Assembly (NCBI RefSeq): GCF_050303215.1
Contig: NZ_JBNLBH010000108.1
Span: forward strand, 1 to 64,000
From: Haliangium sp050303215
GTDB taxonomy: Bacteria > Myxococcota_A > Polyangia > Haliangiales > Haliangiaceae
Direction of reading: 5' to 3'
Length of the DNA: 64,000 nucleotides
Below the pieces are notes generated by a model. It was not told the DNA's origin. It did no database searches and saw only the letters and a list, made by a program, of their open reading frames with translations. Each line of letters opens with the position of its first letter. The first letter of the stretch is position 1. A program made the translations under genes and the position numbers. Positions 23,449 to 37,179 of this stretch are shown here, piece by piece.

Positions 23449-26400
23449 TTATCGGCGCGAGCGCTTTCGGGCCCGCTTCAGGGTCACCGAGCGGGTCACG
23501 GCGGCGTCGTCGCCGTCGTCGTCAGAGGTCCAGTCGGCCGCTCGTACGACTGCGATCCCGGGCCGATAGCCGTCCTTGAGGACCTTGAACTCGTAGTCGG
23601 CCCCGGCCTGGGCGCCGACCTCGACCCCCGGCGTGATCCCCACCAGCAGCCAGACCTCGGCGCCCGGCGGGTTGGACTCGATGTGGATCGGACCCTGCCC
23701 CTGGGTCAGGCCCTCGATCGCCGCCGGGGGCGGCTCGGGGGGATAGGCGGGGACGTCGGCGTCGTCACCGGCAGACAAGCTGGCCGAGATCGACGCCCGC
23801 CGCGATTCGCCCTCGCCGGACCAGTGCTCGGCCAGGACCCGCGCGTCCTGGGTCTTGTGACCGTCGAGTTCGAACCGCAGCTCGTGCAGCGCGGCCGAGT
23901 TCATCACCGTGGTGTCGAGAGGCGTGCGCCCCAACAACATCCACACCGCGGCCGCGTCGGGCTGGGACTCGATGTAGACCCGCCCCGGCTTGGGCTGCGC
24001 GGCCATGTACTCGGCCAGCTTCTCGCGGTTGGCAGCCTCGATCGCGGCCTGCTCCTCCTCGGCCCGCTCGCGCAAGGTCGTCTGCTGACTCACCACCCAG
24101 ATCAGCAGGGCCACCGCGGCGAGGATGGCCACGCCCCACAACACCGGGGGCACACGCCGCCGCCGCTGGGGCACCAGGGGCAGCATGCCGTCCAGCTCGG
24201 CCGGCCCCGAGGTCCCGGCGTAGGCGGTGCTGGGCGCCCCCATGGCCGCGGGCGCGCCGGCACCCTGGGGCGAGCTCACGGCCGGGGCCGGCATCGCGGG
24301 TCCGCCCGAGGGTTCGGTCGCGGGCCCGGCCGGGCGAACGACTGGCGCGGCGACGGCCGGGGCCGCCGACGCCGGCGCCGCGGCCACCGCGCTGACTTCT
24401 TCGACCTCTTCGAGATCGGCGAGATCGACCACGTTGGTCGTCTCCGACTCCGCCCGTGCGGGCCGCACGCGTGGCCGCACCGCCCCCGCCGGCTCGGGGC
24501 GGGACATCTTGGGCACGACATCAGTGTCGTCCGCGGTGTCGACGACGCGGGGCCTGCTCGCGCCGAGCGGAGGCGGATCCGGACGCTCGAGCTCGGCCGA
24601 CGAGGGCGTCGACATCAACGGTAGACCCGCGGTCTCGTCGTCGTGGATGCTGGACCCACGCGGGGTGTCTGGGCGTTCTTCGGGTCCGCCTTCGGGTTCG
24701 TCGAGGGCGGCGAGCGCCGCCGCTGCGGTCGCCGCGTCGTCGTCGACGAGGTCCACCGGCTCGGTGACCTCCTCCACCGCCACCCGCGCGCCCGGCGGTG
24801 CGGCCGCCCCGACCTCGAGCCCGCTGGCGTGCGCAGACGACGGACGGACCTGCCCGGATGGCTCGGGCTCGGCGGTCTCGGTCCAGTCCTCAGCAAGCGC
24901 GTCCTCGGGCCCGAGCAGCGGCATCGCCTCGGTCTGATCCTCGAGGCTCGCCGGCGCGGCCTCGGGCCTGAGCAGCGGCGCCGCCTCGGTGCGATCTTCG
25001 GGGCCCGCCTGCGCACCTTCAGCCGCCAGCCGCAGCATTGCCTCAGGCTCCTCCGTCCCCGCCTGCACGTCCTCGGGCTCGAGCAGCGGCATCGCTTCGG
25101 TGTGGTCCTCGGCGTCTGCGTGTGCGTCCTTGGGCCCGAGCTTCGGCATCGCCTCGGTGTGATCCTCGGCGCCCATCCGCGCACTCTCGGGCGCCAGCTT
25201 CGGCATCGCCTCGGTGTGATCTTCGCTGTCCGCGCGCGCGGCCTCGGGCTCGAGCAGCGGCGCCGCCTCGGTGCGATCTTCGGGGCCCGCGCTCCTGGAC
25301 GCGCCCTCCGGTGCCGGCTCCGCCGGCTCGAGGATGTCTTCCAGCGCCGCCAGGGCCGCCGCCTCCGAGGCGGCGCGCGAGGTCCGCCCGACGTCTGGGG
25401 ACTCCGCCGCCACCTCGCCGCCGTCGAGAGACGAGAGCGCGGCCAGGGCGGCCTCGCCCGTGTCTATGGGGGGGAACGCCTCACCCGAAAACTCACCGCC
25501 GTCACTCGGGGCCCGCGATAGATCCGGCACCGAATCCGGCGTCGGCACCTTTGCCCGCGGCATCGGCATCGGCGTCGGCGTCGGCACCGTGCCCCGCGGC
25601 ATCGGCGTCGGCGTCGGCACCTTCGCCCGTGGCGCCGGCGTCGGCGTCGGTACCGTGCCCCGCGGCATCGGCGTGGGCGTCGGCACCTTCGCCCGTGGCG
25701 CCGGCGTCGCTGCCGTGTCCACCGGCGTGGACGTGGGCATCGGCACCTTCGCCCGCGGCAGCGGCGTCGGGGTGGCGGACTGGGCCTCGCCCGCGGTCGG
25801 CGTGGCCGTCCCGTCCGTGGCCGCGGGCTCATCGCCGAGCTCGGCGAGCATGGAGTCCATGATCGCGTCGAGCTCGGCCGGTGGCGAGGTGCTGCTGATG
25901 TCCCCGAGGGAGGCGAGCAGGTCCTCGGTCTCGCGCTCCAGCGCGTCGGCCGCGCGGGACTCTCGCCCGGCCAGGAACGCGGCCACCTCGGCCGCGGTCG
26001 CGCGCGGCCAGGCGTCGGCGTCGACGGCGGCGAGCAGGTCGGTGCGCAACCGCTTGCCGTTGGCGTAGCGATGCAGCCGGTTGGTGTCCAGGGCTCGCGC
26101 CAGCACGCCGCCGACGGCGCCACCGAGGGTGTTCTTGCCACCACCGGTGACGCTCCCGGTCATGACCGCCGAGATCACGGCGGCGGCGGCGTATACATCG
26201 GTGGAAGCATCAGGGCGGCCGCCCTGAGCCATCTCGGGGGCGAGGAAGCTGCGGAACCCCTGCACGAAGGCGCCCACGCTGTCGCGGCGATTCCAGGTCG
26301 CCAGGGCTCGACCGGCCGCGAAGTCGTCGATCAAGATCATCCCGGCGGCGTCGATGACCACGCTGCGAGGGTGGAGCGCCCCGTGCACGATCGAGCGCTC

Positions 26401-26787
26401 GTGGGCCGCGGCCAGGACTTCGGCCAGGGCCACCGCGACCGTCCCGGCCACCGGCGCGGGCAGCGCCTCCCAGCCGGTATCGACGGTGCCGCACACGGCC
26501 TCGATGGTGGTGCGGCCGGGCACGTCGTCGGTGACCACGACCAGATGACCGTCGGGCGCGCGCCCGACCGCCCGTGTGCTCACCACCTGGGGATGGCGAA
26601 ACTTGATCAGCAGCTTGCCCCGGGCGATGAGGATGCCCGCGAATTCGCTGTTGGAGGCCAGGTGCTCGTCGATTTCGAGCAGAAGCGTGTCCTCGCCGGA
26701 CGGAGCCCGAGCCCGATACACACGGCCGTAGAAGCCCGCGTCGAGCGGGTCCGTGTAGGTGTAGCCCTCGAACGAGCGCTCTCGCAC
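23449..26787 (-). CDS. Membrane pseudokinase with repeat linker and two PEGA domains
   Basis: A 1112-aa kinase-fold protein that looks catalytically dead. The fold is recognisable (residues 10-280), but the VAIK lysine is missing (LLLEIDEH), HRD is replaced by HGALH (135-139) and DFG by DDFAAG (154-159). A long low-complexity linker follows: Pro-Thr/Ala-Lys repeats (about 340-415), then 19-residue repeats built around EDHTEAMP (about 500-640). One membrane segment lies at about 879-900 (VLWGVAILAAVALLIWVV). Two PEGA domains follow outside the membrane (GRVYIESQPDAAAVWMLLG and GPIHIESNPPGAEVWLLVG). PEGA domains may bind cell wall or surface partners. It probably works as a scaffold or sensor. 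The GTG start at 26787 has TATAGT 7 bases upstream. Confidence 0.88.
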   Translation of the reverse strand: MRERSFEGYTYTDPLDAGFYGRVYRARAPSGEDTLLLEIDEHLASNSEFAGILIARGKLLIKFRHPQVVSTRAVGRAPDGHLVVVTDDVPGRTTIEAVCGTVDTGWEALPAPVAGTVAVALAEVLAAAHERSIVHGALHPRSVVIDAAGMILIDDFAAGRALATWNRRDSVGAFVQGFRSFLAPEMAQGGRPDASTDVYAAAAVISAVMTGSVTGGGKNTLGGAVGGVLARALDTNRLHRYANGKRLRTDLLAAVDADAWPRATAAEVAAFLAGRESRAADALERETEDLLASLGDISSTSPPAELDAIMDSMLAELGDEPAATDGTATPTAGEAQSATPTPLPRAKVPMPTSTPVDTAATPAPRAKVPTPTPMPRGTVPTPTPAPRAKVPTPTPMPRGTVPTPTPMPMPRAKVPTPDSVPDLSRAPSDGGEFSGEAFPPIDTGEAALAALSSLDGGEVAAESPDVGRTSRAASEAAALAALEDILEPAEPAPEGASRSAGPEDRTEAAPLLEPEAARADSEDHTEAMPKLAPESARMGAEDHTEAMPKLGPKDAHADAEDHTEAMPLLEPEDVQAGTEEPEAMLRLAAEGAQAGPEDRTEAAPLLRPEAAPASLEDQTEAMPLLGPEDALAEDWTETAEPEPSGQVRPSSAHASGLEVGAAAPPGARVAVEEVTEPVDLVDDDAATAAAALAALDEPEGGPEERPDTPRGSSIHDDETAGLPLMSTPSSAELERPDPPPLGASRPRVVDTADDTDVVPKMSRPEPAGAVRPRVRPARAESETTNVVDLADLEEVEEVSAVAAAPASAAPAVAAPVVRPAGPATEPSGGPAMPAPAVSSPQGAGAPAAMGAPSTAYAGTSGPAELDGMLPLVPQRRRRVPPVLWGVAILAAVALLIWVVSQQTTLRERAEEEQAAIEAANREKLAEYMAAQPKPGRVYIESQPDAAAVWMLLGRTPLDTTVMNSAALHELRFELDGHKTQDARVLAEHWSGEGESRRASISASLSAGDDADVPAYPPEPPPAAIEGLTQGQGPIHIESNPPGAEVWLLVGITPGVEVGAQAGADYEFKVLKDGYRPGIAVVRAADWTSDDDGDDAAVTRSVTLKRARKRSRR
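24868..25290 (-). repeat. In-frame 57-bp coding repeats (about seven copies)
   Basis: Tandem imperfect repeats encode 19-residue units such as AEDHTEAMPKLGPKDAHAD within the pseudokinase linker. The acidic, proline-containing units look disordered and could expand or contract by slippage or recombination. Confidence 0.7.
25547..25770 (-). repeat. In-frame Pro-Thr repeats in the pseudokinase
   Basis: Alternating units such as PTPTPMPRGTV and PTPTPAPRAKV encode a rigid, positively spaced spacer between the kinase fold and the acidic repeats. The DNA repeat period is about 42 bases. Confidence 0.7.
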
Positions 26788-26794
26788 GGGGCAG

Positions 26795-26822
26795 ACTATA
26801 ACCGAAGACGACGGCTCGTCAC
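26795..26822 (-). promoter_or_regulatory. Promoter of the pseudokinase gene (leaderless)
   Basis: TATAGT (26795-26800) ends 7 bases before the GTG start, and GTGACG (26817-26822) is a fair -35 at 16-base spacing. Transcription would begin at or beside the start codon. No Shine-Dalgarno sequence is present. Confidence 0.55.
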
Positions 26823-26853
26823 TGCCGCCGCTGTCCCGGTCCGCGATCCGAGC

Positions 26854-27801
<948 letters not shown>

Positions 27802-27859
27802 GCGCGAGCGCCAAGGTAGCGTGGTTGACCGGGGCCGTCGAGAGAGCTATGACCAGCGC

Positions 27860-28852
27860 ATGTCGTGCCCTCGCGCCTACGAGCGCCGTTACCTGGGGCT
27901 GTTGGCCGCGCTGGTGCTCGCTGCCGGCGCGGGCTGTGGGGGCGACGACGACGACGACACCGCCGGTCCCCGCGACGACTACGGCGGGCTCGTGGCCTCG
28001 GCTCGGACCGCGCCGGCGCCGCTCGACGCGGAGCGAGCGTCGCGCCGACCCGCGGCCCTGGTGCGCGCCGCGCGGGCGAGCCACGTCCAGGTCGGCGAGG
28101 CCCTGGGCCCGCACCGGGCCACGGCCACGTCCAAGCTCACCATCGACGCCGACGGCGCGCAGGCCGACGGCGACGGCGAGCCCCTCGAGCAGCTCGAGAC
28201 CCGAGTCGAGCTCAGCTTCGCCGGGCCCGAGCGCTTCCGCGCCGTGCTCGAAAACTCCGCCGACTACGGCCGCGAGGTGATCTACGCCGACGATGTGCTG
28301 TACCTGCGCCCCCGCTACGGCCGCTTCCATCGCCGCGCCCCCAGCGATCCCGGCGAGCCCGCTCGCATCCGCGATCACGTCTTCGCCGAGCTGGGCGATC
28401 ACGTGGCGCTGTTCGCTCCCGCCCTGGCCGTGAGTGACGGCGGCATCACCGAGCACGAAGGCCGCCCGGCCCGGCGCGTGACCCTGAGCCTGGCCGAAGA
28501 GCCCCGCGCCCCCGCGCCCGGGCTCCTGCCCCAGCAGGCGTGGCGGACCGGGCTGGGGTTCGAATCGGTGCGTGGGGAGATCGTGCTCGACGCCGCCACC
28601 GGCGTGCCCCTGAGCGCGACCCTGGAGGGCAGCGCCCGCTTCGAGCGCGAGGGCCGTCCCCTGCGCATGCACGTGGTGGTCGAGCACCGGGTCGAGCCGC
28701 TGGCCGCGGCGCCCACCGTGGACGCGCCCGAGGAGTGGGTGGCCACCCCCCTGAGCAGCCACGAGCACGAAGAACGCGAGGCCCTGCTCGAGGGCATCGC
28801 TCAGCCGGCCCGGCCCGCGCCCACGCCCGCCCGAGCCGAGGAGACCCGATGA
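27860..28852 (+). CDS. Lipoprotein of unknown function
   Basis: A 330-aa exported protein, first gene of an overlapping operon that ends with proB and proA. The signal peptide (RYLGLLAALVLAAGAGC) ends in a lipobox-like sequence with C26, followed by GG and a run of aspartates. Asp after the lipidated cysteine region could favour inner-membrane retention, although the exact +2 residue is Gly. The body is beta-rich and ends in an Ala/Pro tail. Phrases such as YGREVIYADDVLYLRPRYGR and VRGEIVLDAATGVPLSATLE recall lipoproteins of the LolA/LppX-like type, but I cannot assign the family. Its stop overlaps the next start (ATGA). Confidence 0.75.
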   Translation: MSCPRAYERRYLGLLAALVLAAGAGCGGDDDDDTAGPRDDYGGLVASARTAPAPLDAERASRRPAALVRAARASHVQVGEALGPHRATATSKLTIDADGAQADGDGEPLEQLETRVELSFAGPERFRAVLENSADYGREVIYADDVLYLRPRYGRFHRRAPSDPGEPARIRDHVFAELGDHVALFAPALAVSDGGITEHEGRPARRVTLSLAEEPRAPAPGLLPQQAWRTGLGFESVRGEIVLDAATGVPLSATLEGSARFEREGRPLRMHVVVEHRVEPLAAAPTVDAPEEWVATPLSSHEHEEREALLEGIAQPARPAPTPARAEETR

Positions 28853-29657
28853 GCAAACGATCGGCAGGCGACGAGCTGATCATCCGGCGGGCCCACCTCG
28901 ACCGTCACCGCCGCAGCATCATCGCGCGCTCGCTGGCGTCGGCGATGGCGGGCGCGGTCCCGATCCCGCTGGTGGACGAGTGGCTGTCGGCCACGGTCCA
29001 GCGCGGCACCCTCCGCCGCCTGGCCGCCGACTATCGCATCGACCTCGACGACGCCGCGCTGGGCAGCCTGGTTCACGGTCGCCTCGACGAGGCCGACGTG
29101 CCCGGCATGGCCCTCGACCTGGCGATCATGCGGGTCCTGACCACGACCTGGCGCAAGCTGGTCATCGCCCTGGTCACCGCCCGCGGCGTCCGCACCACCG
29201 CGCGCATGTTCACCCGCGCCACCCTGTTCGACCACTACTGCGCCAAGCTGCACGTCGGCCTCGGCCTCGACGGGCCCGGCGGCCTCGAGGTCCGGCGGAT
29301 CATCGACCAGGCCATGGACGAGACCCCGGGTGGGGTCGGTCTGCACGTCTTCCGGCGCGCCCTGGTCGCGGCCGCGCGTGCCACCGTACGGGCCCCGGCC
29401 GAGCTGATCGACCTCGCCACCGCGGGCACCCTACGCCGGCTGCTGGCAGCGCGCCGGGCGGCTCGCCGCGGCGACGAGCTCGAGCTCGCGGCCGCCGAAG
29501 AGGTAGACACCGCGCTCGAACGCCAGCTCGCCGACGAGCAAGGCTTCTTGGCCCGGGCCACCCGAGCGGTCGAGATCCAGCTCTCGGTCCAGGGCAACCC
29601 TTACCTCGACAAGCTGATCGACAACTTCGAGCGGCTGTGGCGAGATCGCCCCGAGTC

Positions 29658-29661
<4 letters not shown>
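28849..29661 (+). CDS. Conserved hypothetical protein between lipoprotein and proB
   Basis: A 270-aa protein I do not recognise. It is predicted almost wholly helical. A moderately hydrophobic stretch near the N-terminus (SLASAMAGAVPIPLVDEW, about 24-41) resembles the membrane-associated hairpins of DUF697/EcsC-type proteins, but no defining motif is present. The C-terminus is amphipathic (VQGNPYLDKLIDNFERLW). Start and stop both overlap the neighbours as ATGA, so it is translated with the upstream lipoprotein and downstream proB. Nothing in it suggests proline metabolism, and the linkage may simply be shared expression. Confidence 0.75.
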
Positions 29662-32055
<2,394 letters not shown>

Positions 32056-32106
32056 GCACCAACCAGGAACCCCACGAAACCCATCGAACCCAGGCGAGAG
32101 ACCAGT

Positions 32107-32616
32107 GTGAGAAGCGCCAACAACCCCAGCCCCAACCTACACCCTTCTGATCACGACGACGAGCCCGGAGCCGCAGCCTCGACCGCGGGGCTGGCCCCGG
32201 GCGGAGCCGAAGCCGCCGGGGGCGACAGCGCCGACACCGATGGGCTCGAGGAGGCCGGCATCGCCTTGGATGGCGCACTCGACAAGCGCGCCCTCGAGCC
32301 GGTGCTGCTCGACGTGCGCGGCTTGTGCTCGTACGCCAACTACCTGTTGATCGTGAGCGGCCGCTCCGACCGCCAGGTCGAGGCCATCTGTGACGGCGTG
32401 CTCGCCGCCATGAAGGCCCAGGATCACGAGCTGCTCGGGATCGAGGGCAAGTCGTCGGGGCAGTGGGCCCTCATCGACTTCGGCGACCTGGTGGTGCACG
32501 TGTTCCACCACCCAGTGCGCGAGCACTACGACCTCGAAGGGCTGTGGATCGAGGCCAAGCGGGTCCCTATCGAGGTCCCCAACGACGCTCGCATCAGCGC
32601 CGACGACATGTACTGA
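32107..32616 (+). CDS. rsfS: Ribosomal silencing factor RsfS
   Basis: Binds ribosomal protein uL14 and blocks subunit joining when nutrients are short. The family domain occupies about 46-165 of 169 residues (LLDVRGLCSYANYLLIVSGR, GQWALIDFGDLVVHVFH, REHYDLEGLW). An N-terminal Ala/Gly/Asp-rich extension of about 45 residues is unusual; most homologues have 105-130 residues. The start is a GTG at 32107 preceded by GAGAG. It follows proA by 51 bases and probably belongs to the same transcript; the common nadD-rsfS pairing is not seen here. Confidence 0.92.
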   Translation: MRSANNPSPNLHPSDHDDEPGAAASTAGLAPGGAEAAGGDSADTDGLEEAGIALDGALDKRALEPVLLDVRGLCSYANYLLIVSGRSDRQVEAICDGVLAAMKAQDHELLGIEGKSSGQWALIDFGDLVVHVFHHPVREHYDLEGLWIEAKRVPIEVPNDARISADDMY

Positions 32617-32620
32617 ATCC

Positions 32621-32639
32621 GCGCGCCGCGCCTATTTTT
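32621..32639 (+). terminator. Possible weak rho-independent terminator after rsfS
   Basis: GCGC-GCC-GCGC forms a short all-GC stem, followed by CTATTTTT, directly after the rsfS stop. The stem is only 4 bases, so efficiency is doubtful, but the T run is rare in this genome and the place is right for the end of the pro operon. Confidence 0.4.
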
Positions 32640-32776
32640 GCCACCGCCCTCGCGTCGACGCCGGCCCATCTGGCCGGCTGGTGCCTGTCGCCGATCGAGC
32701 CAGGGAACCGCGACGCGGCCGGCCGGCCACGATTGCTCAGGCGCTCAGGCGCGCGGCCGGTGAGTCCGAGATCGGC

Positions 32777-33145
32777 TCAGGGCTGGGTGCAGGCCAGCCA
32801 GACCCGCAGGCTCTCGGCCTCGGCGGCGGTCAGCTTGGTGTTGGGGTCGGGCGGCATGGACATCTGCATGGCCCGGTCGTACATGCACTCGCCGACGGTG
32901 TCCAGCGAACCACAGTTGATGCCCACGGGAGCGGTGCCGCGTCCAGAGGCCTGGACGAACCCAGCGTGGCAAACGCTGCAGTTGTTGGTGAACACGGTCT
33001 CACCAGTGCTGGTGTCGGCCCCGGCGGGGCAGTCACCGAGGATGCTCATACCACCGCCGTCGTCGCCGTCATCGCCGCCACAGGCGACGAGCAACGAGGA
33101 GCAGGCGAGGAGGGCGAGGATGGTCAACGTCTTGCGAACTAGCAT
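32777..33145 (-). CDS. Small c-type cytochrome lipoprotein
   Basis: A 122-aa exported haem protein. The signal peptide ends in a lipobox (SSLLVAC, C22) followed by a glycine/aspartate stretch. A single haem-binding motif CSVCH (C56, C59, H60) is present, and the methionine-rich MQMSMPPDP near residue 95 probably supplies the axial ligand. Two further cysteines (NCGS and GECM) may form a disulfide. The C-terminal LTAAEAESLRVWL is the helix usual in small class I cytochromes. It would carry electrons at the cell envelope; partners are not adjacent. GGAGA precedes the ATG. Confidence 0.9.
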   Translation of the reverse strand: MLVRKTLTILALLACSSLLVACGGDDGDDGGGMSILGDCPAGADTSTGETVFTNNCSVCHAGFVQASGRGTAPVGINCGSLDTVGECMYDRAMQMSMPPDPNTKLTAAEAESLRVWLACTQP

Positions 33146-33478
33146 GTGTTTCTCCGATAGCCTTGCGGGCCCAATAGCGCGTAGGGGGGATGATGAGTAG
33201 GTGCGGGCCCGGAGCGCCTACGGAAAACGAAAGCAGCGTGATTGTCAAGACATTAGCTACGAAAGCAGAACCCGGGGTCCCGTGCTCCCTCGTAGTGGTG
33301 CTCCAGATCGGATGACGAGTCCGATTCATCGTCCACGCTCGATCAGCTCGTACCTACATGTAGAACTCCCTCGCGGAGTTGGCGCGCCGACGTCGGGCCG
33401 TGTCAGTGCGGCTCCGTCCCATCGTCCGAGTACACCGAGAGGCGGATATCGTCCGACCGTCTGAGGCCGGTGAGGAGG
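33146..33478. other. Intergenic region between cytochrome and DAO genes
   Basis: 333 bases, less GC-rich around 33220-33370 than the neighbours. A hairpin AACTCC-CTCGC-GGAGTT lies at 33364-33380 but has no T run on either strand. Otherwise I see no gene, tRNA or clear promoter box; the cytochrome promoter must lie at the left end. Confidence 0.4.
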
Positions 33479-34615
33479 CTAGCGTCCAGGCGTCCGAGTA
33501 CGGCCTGAGCCGGGCAGCCGCTCGCGCAGGAGCGCGGCCGCGCGCGACCCCACGGCGGCGGCGGCGGTGGCCCCGTGACCGCCCAACCCGGCGACCCAGA
33601 ACAGCCACGGTCGATCCGGATCCCAGCCGATCACGGGCCGGCGGTCGGGCGCGAAGGTGCGCAGGCAGGCCCAGGCCCGGGCGATGCCCAGGTCGGCCAA
33701 CCCCGGGGCCAGCGGGGCCAGCTTGCCGGCCAGGGCCTCGGCCGCCGCGGCCGCGGGCACGGCGTCACAGGGGGCGACCTCGGTCTCGTCGCAGCCCGAC
33801 AGCAGGTAGCCGGTGCGCTCGGGGCGGACGTAGAACTCACGGCTGCCCAGGTGCCACACGAAGGGGGCGCCGTGGTCGAGCTCGGGCACCGGTCCGGTGA
33901 TGAACAGGTGCCGCTGGATGGGCGCGTAGCGCGGCGGTCGCGCACCGGCCGCCCGGCCCACGGCCTCGACCCAGGCCCCGGCCGCGTTGACCACGACCTC
34001 GGTGTGGACCGAGCCGCGCGCGCTGTCGACGCGCACCGGCCCCGGCCCGCCCGCCTCGGTCGCTGCACCGTCGGCCGGCGCGATCGCCAACACCTCGCAG
34101 CTCGTCACCACCTCCGCCCCGGCAGCGCGGGCCCCGCGCAGGAAGCCCTCGAGCAGGGCGTGCACATCGATGACTCCGTCGTCCGGGAAGGCCACGCCGC
34201 CGGCCGAGGGGACCTCGGCCAGGATCGGCCAGCGGGCCGCGAGCGCGCGCGGGGAGACCAGCTCGTGGGCCAGTTTCCAGCGCCGGGCCCGGGCCGCGAG
34301 GTGGTCGCGCTCGGCCTCGTCATCGACCAGCAAGATGGAGCCGGTCGGGGCCAGGAGCGGGGTGTGGGCGAAGCCCGATGGGGGCTCGCGCAAAAACGCC
34401 GCGCCAGCCACCGTAAGCGCCGTGATGTGGTCATCCTCGGCCAACTGTCGACCCAAGGCGGCGTTGCGGCCGCTGGCGTGATAGCCGCAGGTGGGCTCGC
34501 GCTCGAGCACGAGCACGTCGCGGACTCCGGCCCGCGTCAACGCCCAGGCCGTGGCCGCCCCGGCGAAGCCGGCGCCGATGATCACCACCCGCGCGCGCTC
34601 TGGGACCGCCGTCAT
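33479..34615 (-). CDS. FAD-dependent amino-acid/glycine oxidase-like oxidoreductase (DAO family)
   Basis: A 378-aa flavoenzyme of the D-amino-acid oxidase superfamily. The dinucleotide-binding motif VVIIGAGFAGAATAWAL is at 10-26, and the second FAD region near the C-terminus reads RTFAPDRRPVIG and WVAGLGGHGAT. The middle contains a substrate domain with YAPIQRHLFIT. No signal peptide or membrane segment is present, so it is cytoplasmic. Possible substrates are glycine, sarcosine, D-amino acids or glycerol-3-phosphate; the sequence does not choose between them. AAGGA precedes the ATG at 34615. It lies after thrC on the same strand, separated by 49 bases. Confidence 0.87.
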   Translation of the reverse strand: MTAVPERARVVIIGAGFAGAATAWALTRAGVRDVLVLEREPTCGYHASGRNAALGRQLAEDDHITALTVAGAAFLREPPSGFAHTPLLAPTGSILLVDDEAERDHLAARARRWKLAHELVSPRALAARWPILAEVPSAGGVAFPDDGVIDVHALLEGFLRGARAAGAEVVTSCEVLAIAPADGAATEAGGPGPVRVDSARGSVHTEVVVNAAGAWVEAVGRAAGARPPRYAPIQRHLFITGPVPELDHGAPFVWHLGSREFYVRPERTGYLLSGCDETEVAPCDAVPAAAAAEALAGKLAPLAPGLADLGIARAWACLRTFAPDRRPVIGWDPDRPWLFWVAGLGGHGATAAAAVGSRAAALLRERLPGSGRTRTPGR

Positions 34616-34664
34616 GGGTCCTTCTTAGGCTCGCGGCCGGGCACTGACAAGCGGCCGCGCGCCC

Positions 34665-36005
<1,341 letters not shown>

Positions 36006-36012
36006 GCCAACG

Positions 36013-36018
36013 ATACTA
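36013..36018 (-). promoter_or_regulatory. Leaderless -10 box of thrC
   Basis: TAGTAT ends 7 bases before the ATG, so the transcript should begin at the start codon. No clear -35 is visible at 17 bases. Confidence 0.5.
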
Positions 36019-36066
36019 GCGCGAACCGGGCCGGGGTGAGCCGTGCGCGGCGCGGTGCGTCGTCGC

Positions 36067-37179
36067 CTACTCGCGCTTGGGGGTCGCCTTGACCAGAACC
36101 TTGTCGTTCTTGACCACGACGTCGTAGCGCAGCTCGCGGGCCTTGTGCTGCTCCATGATGCGCGGGGCCTGCTCGTTCAGCTTGTGCTTGAGGCGCTCGA
36201 AGGTGATGCCGTCTTCGCGCGCGCCGACCAGGCGGCGAGCCTTGACGTACTCGTCGTACAGATTGCGAGCGTCGGCCTCGGACATCCCCGGCGGGGGCGG
36301 CACCGCCGGCTGACCCGAAGGCGCGCTCCGCGCCGGCGTCGGCACCGGCCGGGTCGCTCGGCTCGGGGCCGGCGGAGCCGGGGCCGACGCGGCCGGGGCC
36401 GACGAGTTCGGGGCCGACTGACGCGCCGCCGGCGGGGCCGGACGCGGCGGCGACGGGCGCGGGGCCGGCGGTTGGGGCCGGGACGGGCGCCGCTCCGGTG
36501 GCGGCGACGGGGACGGCCGGGACACCGCGGCCTCGGCCTCGCGGGTGAGCGCTTCGAACAGCTCGTCCACGCGATCATCGAGCATCGAGTCGTCGAGCTG
36601 GTACACCCCGCCTACCGGCTGGGAGGTATCGTCCTTCATCTCGAGGCCGTCGAGCACCGCGTCCACGTCCCAGTCGCCCTCGCTGTCGATGTCGGTCGGG
36701 AGCGAGTCGACGATCATCGCCTCGTCGCTGTCATGAGTGCGCAGCTCGCGCTCGGCCAGCTTCTCGCGGTCACGGCGAATGCGGTCGCGCATGCGCTTGG
36801 GCATGGCCGCCACCAGCTCGTCGGGCACGTCCTCGCCGCGGCGCAGGGCGCGCCGGCGGGCGCGCGCAAAGTCGCGCACGTAGCGGCCCTGCTCGATGGC
36901 GCGCATGGTCCGCTTCCAGTAGGTGTTGTACGAACCGAACTTCTGGGTCAGGGTGGTGAGCCGGAAGCGCAGGGCCGTGTTTCGGATCTGCTCCTGGGTC
37001 AGCTCGCGGATGCGACGCTCGACGTCGCGGTGGAGCTGGCTCGGCGCCATCTTCTGGATGCCCATGAAGTACTGCTCGTACAGCACTTTGGTTCTCTCGA
37101 GCAGTTTCTCGAGCGCGTCGAGCAGGTCGGTCAGCTCCGCGCCGCGCTCCTCGGCGCTGTATTTCCGCTTTTGTGCCAA
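36067..37179 (-). CDS. Conserved myxobacterial protein with coiled-coil head and basic tail domain
   Basis: A protein of about 370 aa of unknown function. Residues 1-110 are helical and charged (ERGAELTDLLDALEKLLER, then RELTQEQIRNTALRFRL), like a coiled-coil domain that recurs in myxobacteria next to the MXAN_5187 type C-terminal fold. The middle (about 220-285) is a proline/alanine-rich disordered stretch, and the last 85 residues form a compact domain (MSEADARNLYDEYVKARRL to VVVKNDKVLVKATP). The start is uncertain: the conserved part begins at a TTG (37179), while the nearest ATG is at 37341; longer frames collide with the divergent rseP. The family link is from memory of pattern, not a search. 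Confidence 0.7.
   Translation of the reverse strand: MAQKRKYSAEERGAELTDLLDALEKLLERTKVLYEQYFMGIQKMAPSQLHRDVERRIRELTQEQIRNTALRFRLTTLTQKFGSYNTYWKRTMRAIEQGRYVRDFARARRRALRRGEDVPDELVAAMPKRMRDRIRRDREKLAERELRTHDSDEAMIVDSLPTDIDSEGDWDVDAVLDGLEMKDDTSQPVGGVYQLDDSMLDDRVDELFEALTREAEAAVSRPSPSPPPERRPSRPQPPAPRPSPPRPAPPAARQSAPNSSAPAASAPAPPAPSRATRPVPTPARSAPSGQPAVPPPPGMSEADARNLYDEYVKARRLVGAREDGITFERLKHKLNEQAPRIMEQHKARELRYDVVVKNDKVLVKATPKRE

Noticed and set aside
25547..25770. Regular repeats suggesting a CRISPR array
   Set aside because: The units are contiguous, in frame with a long coding region and encode Pro-Thr peptides; there are no unique spacers.
33364..33380. Hairpin AACTCC-CTCGC-GGAGTT considered as a terminator
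   Set aside because: There is no T run after it on either strand.
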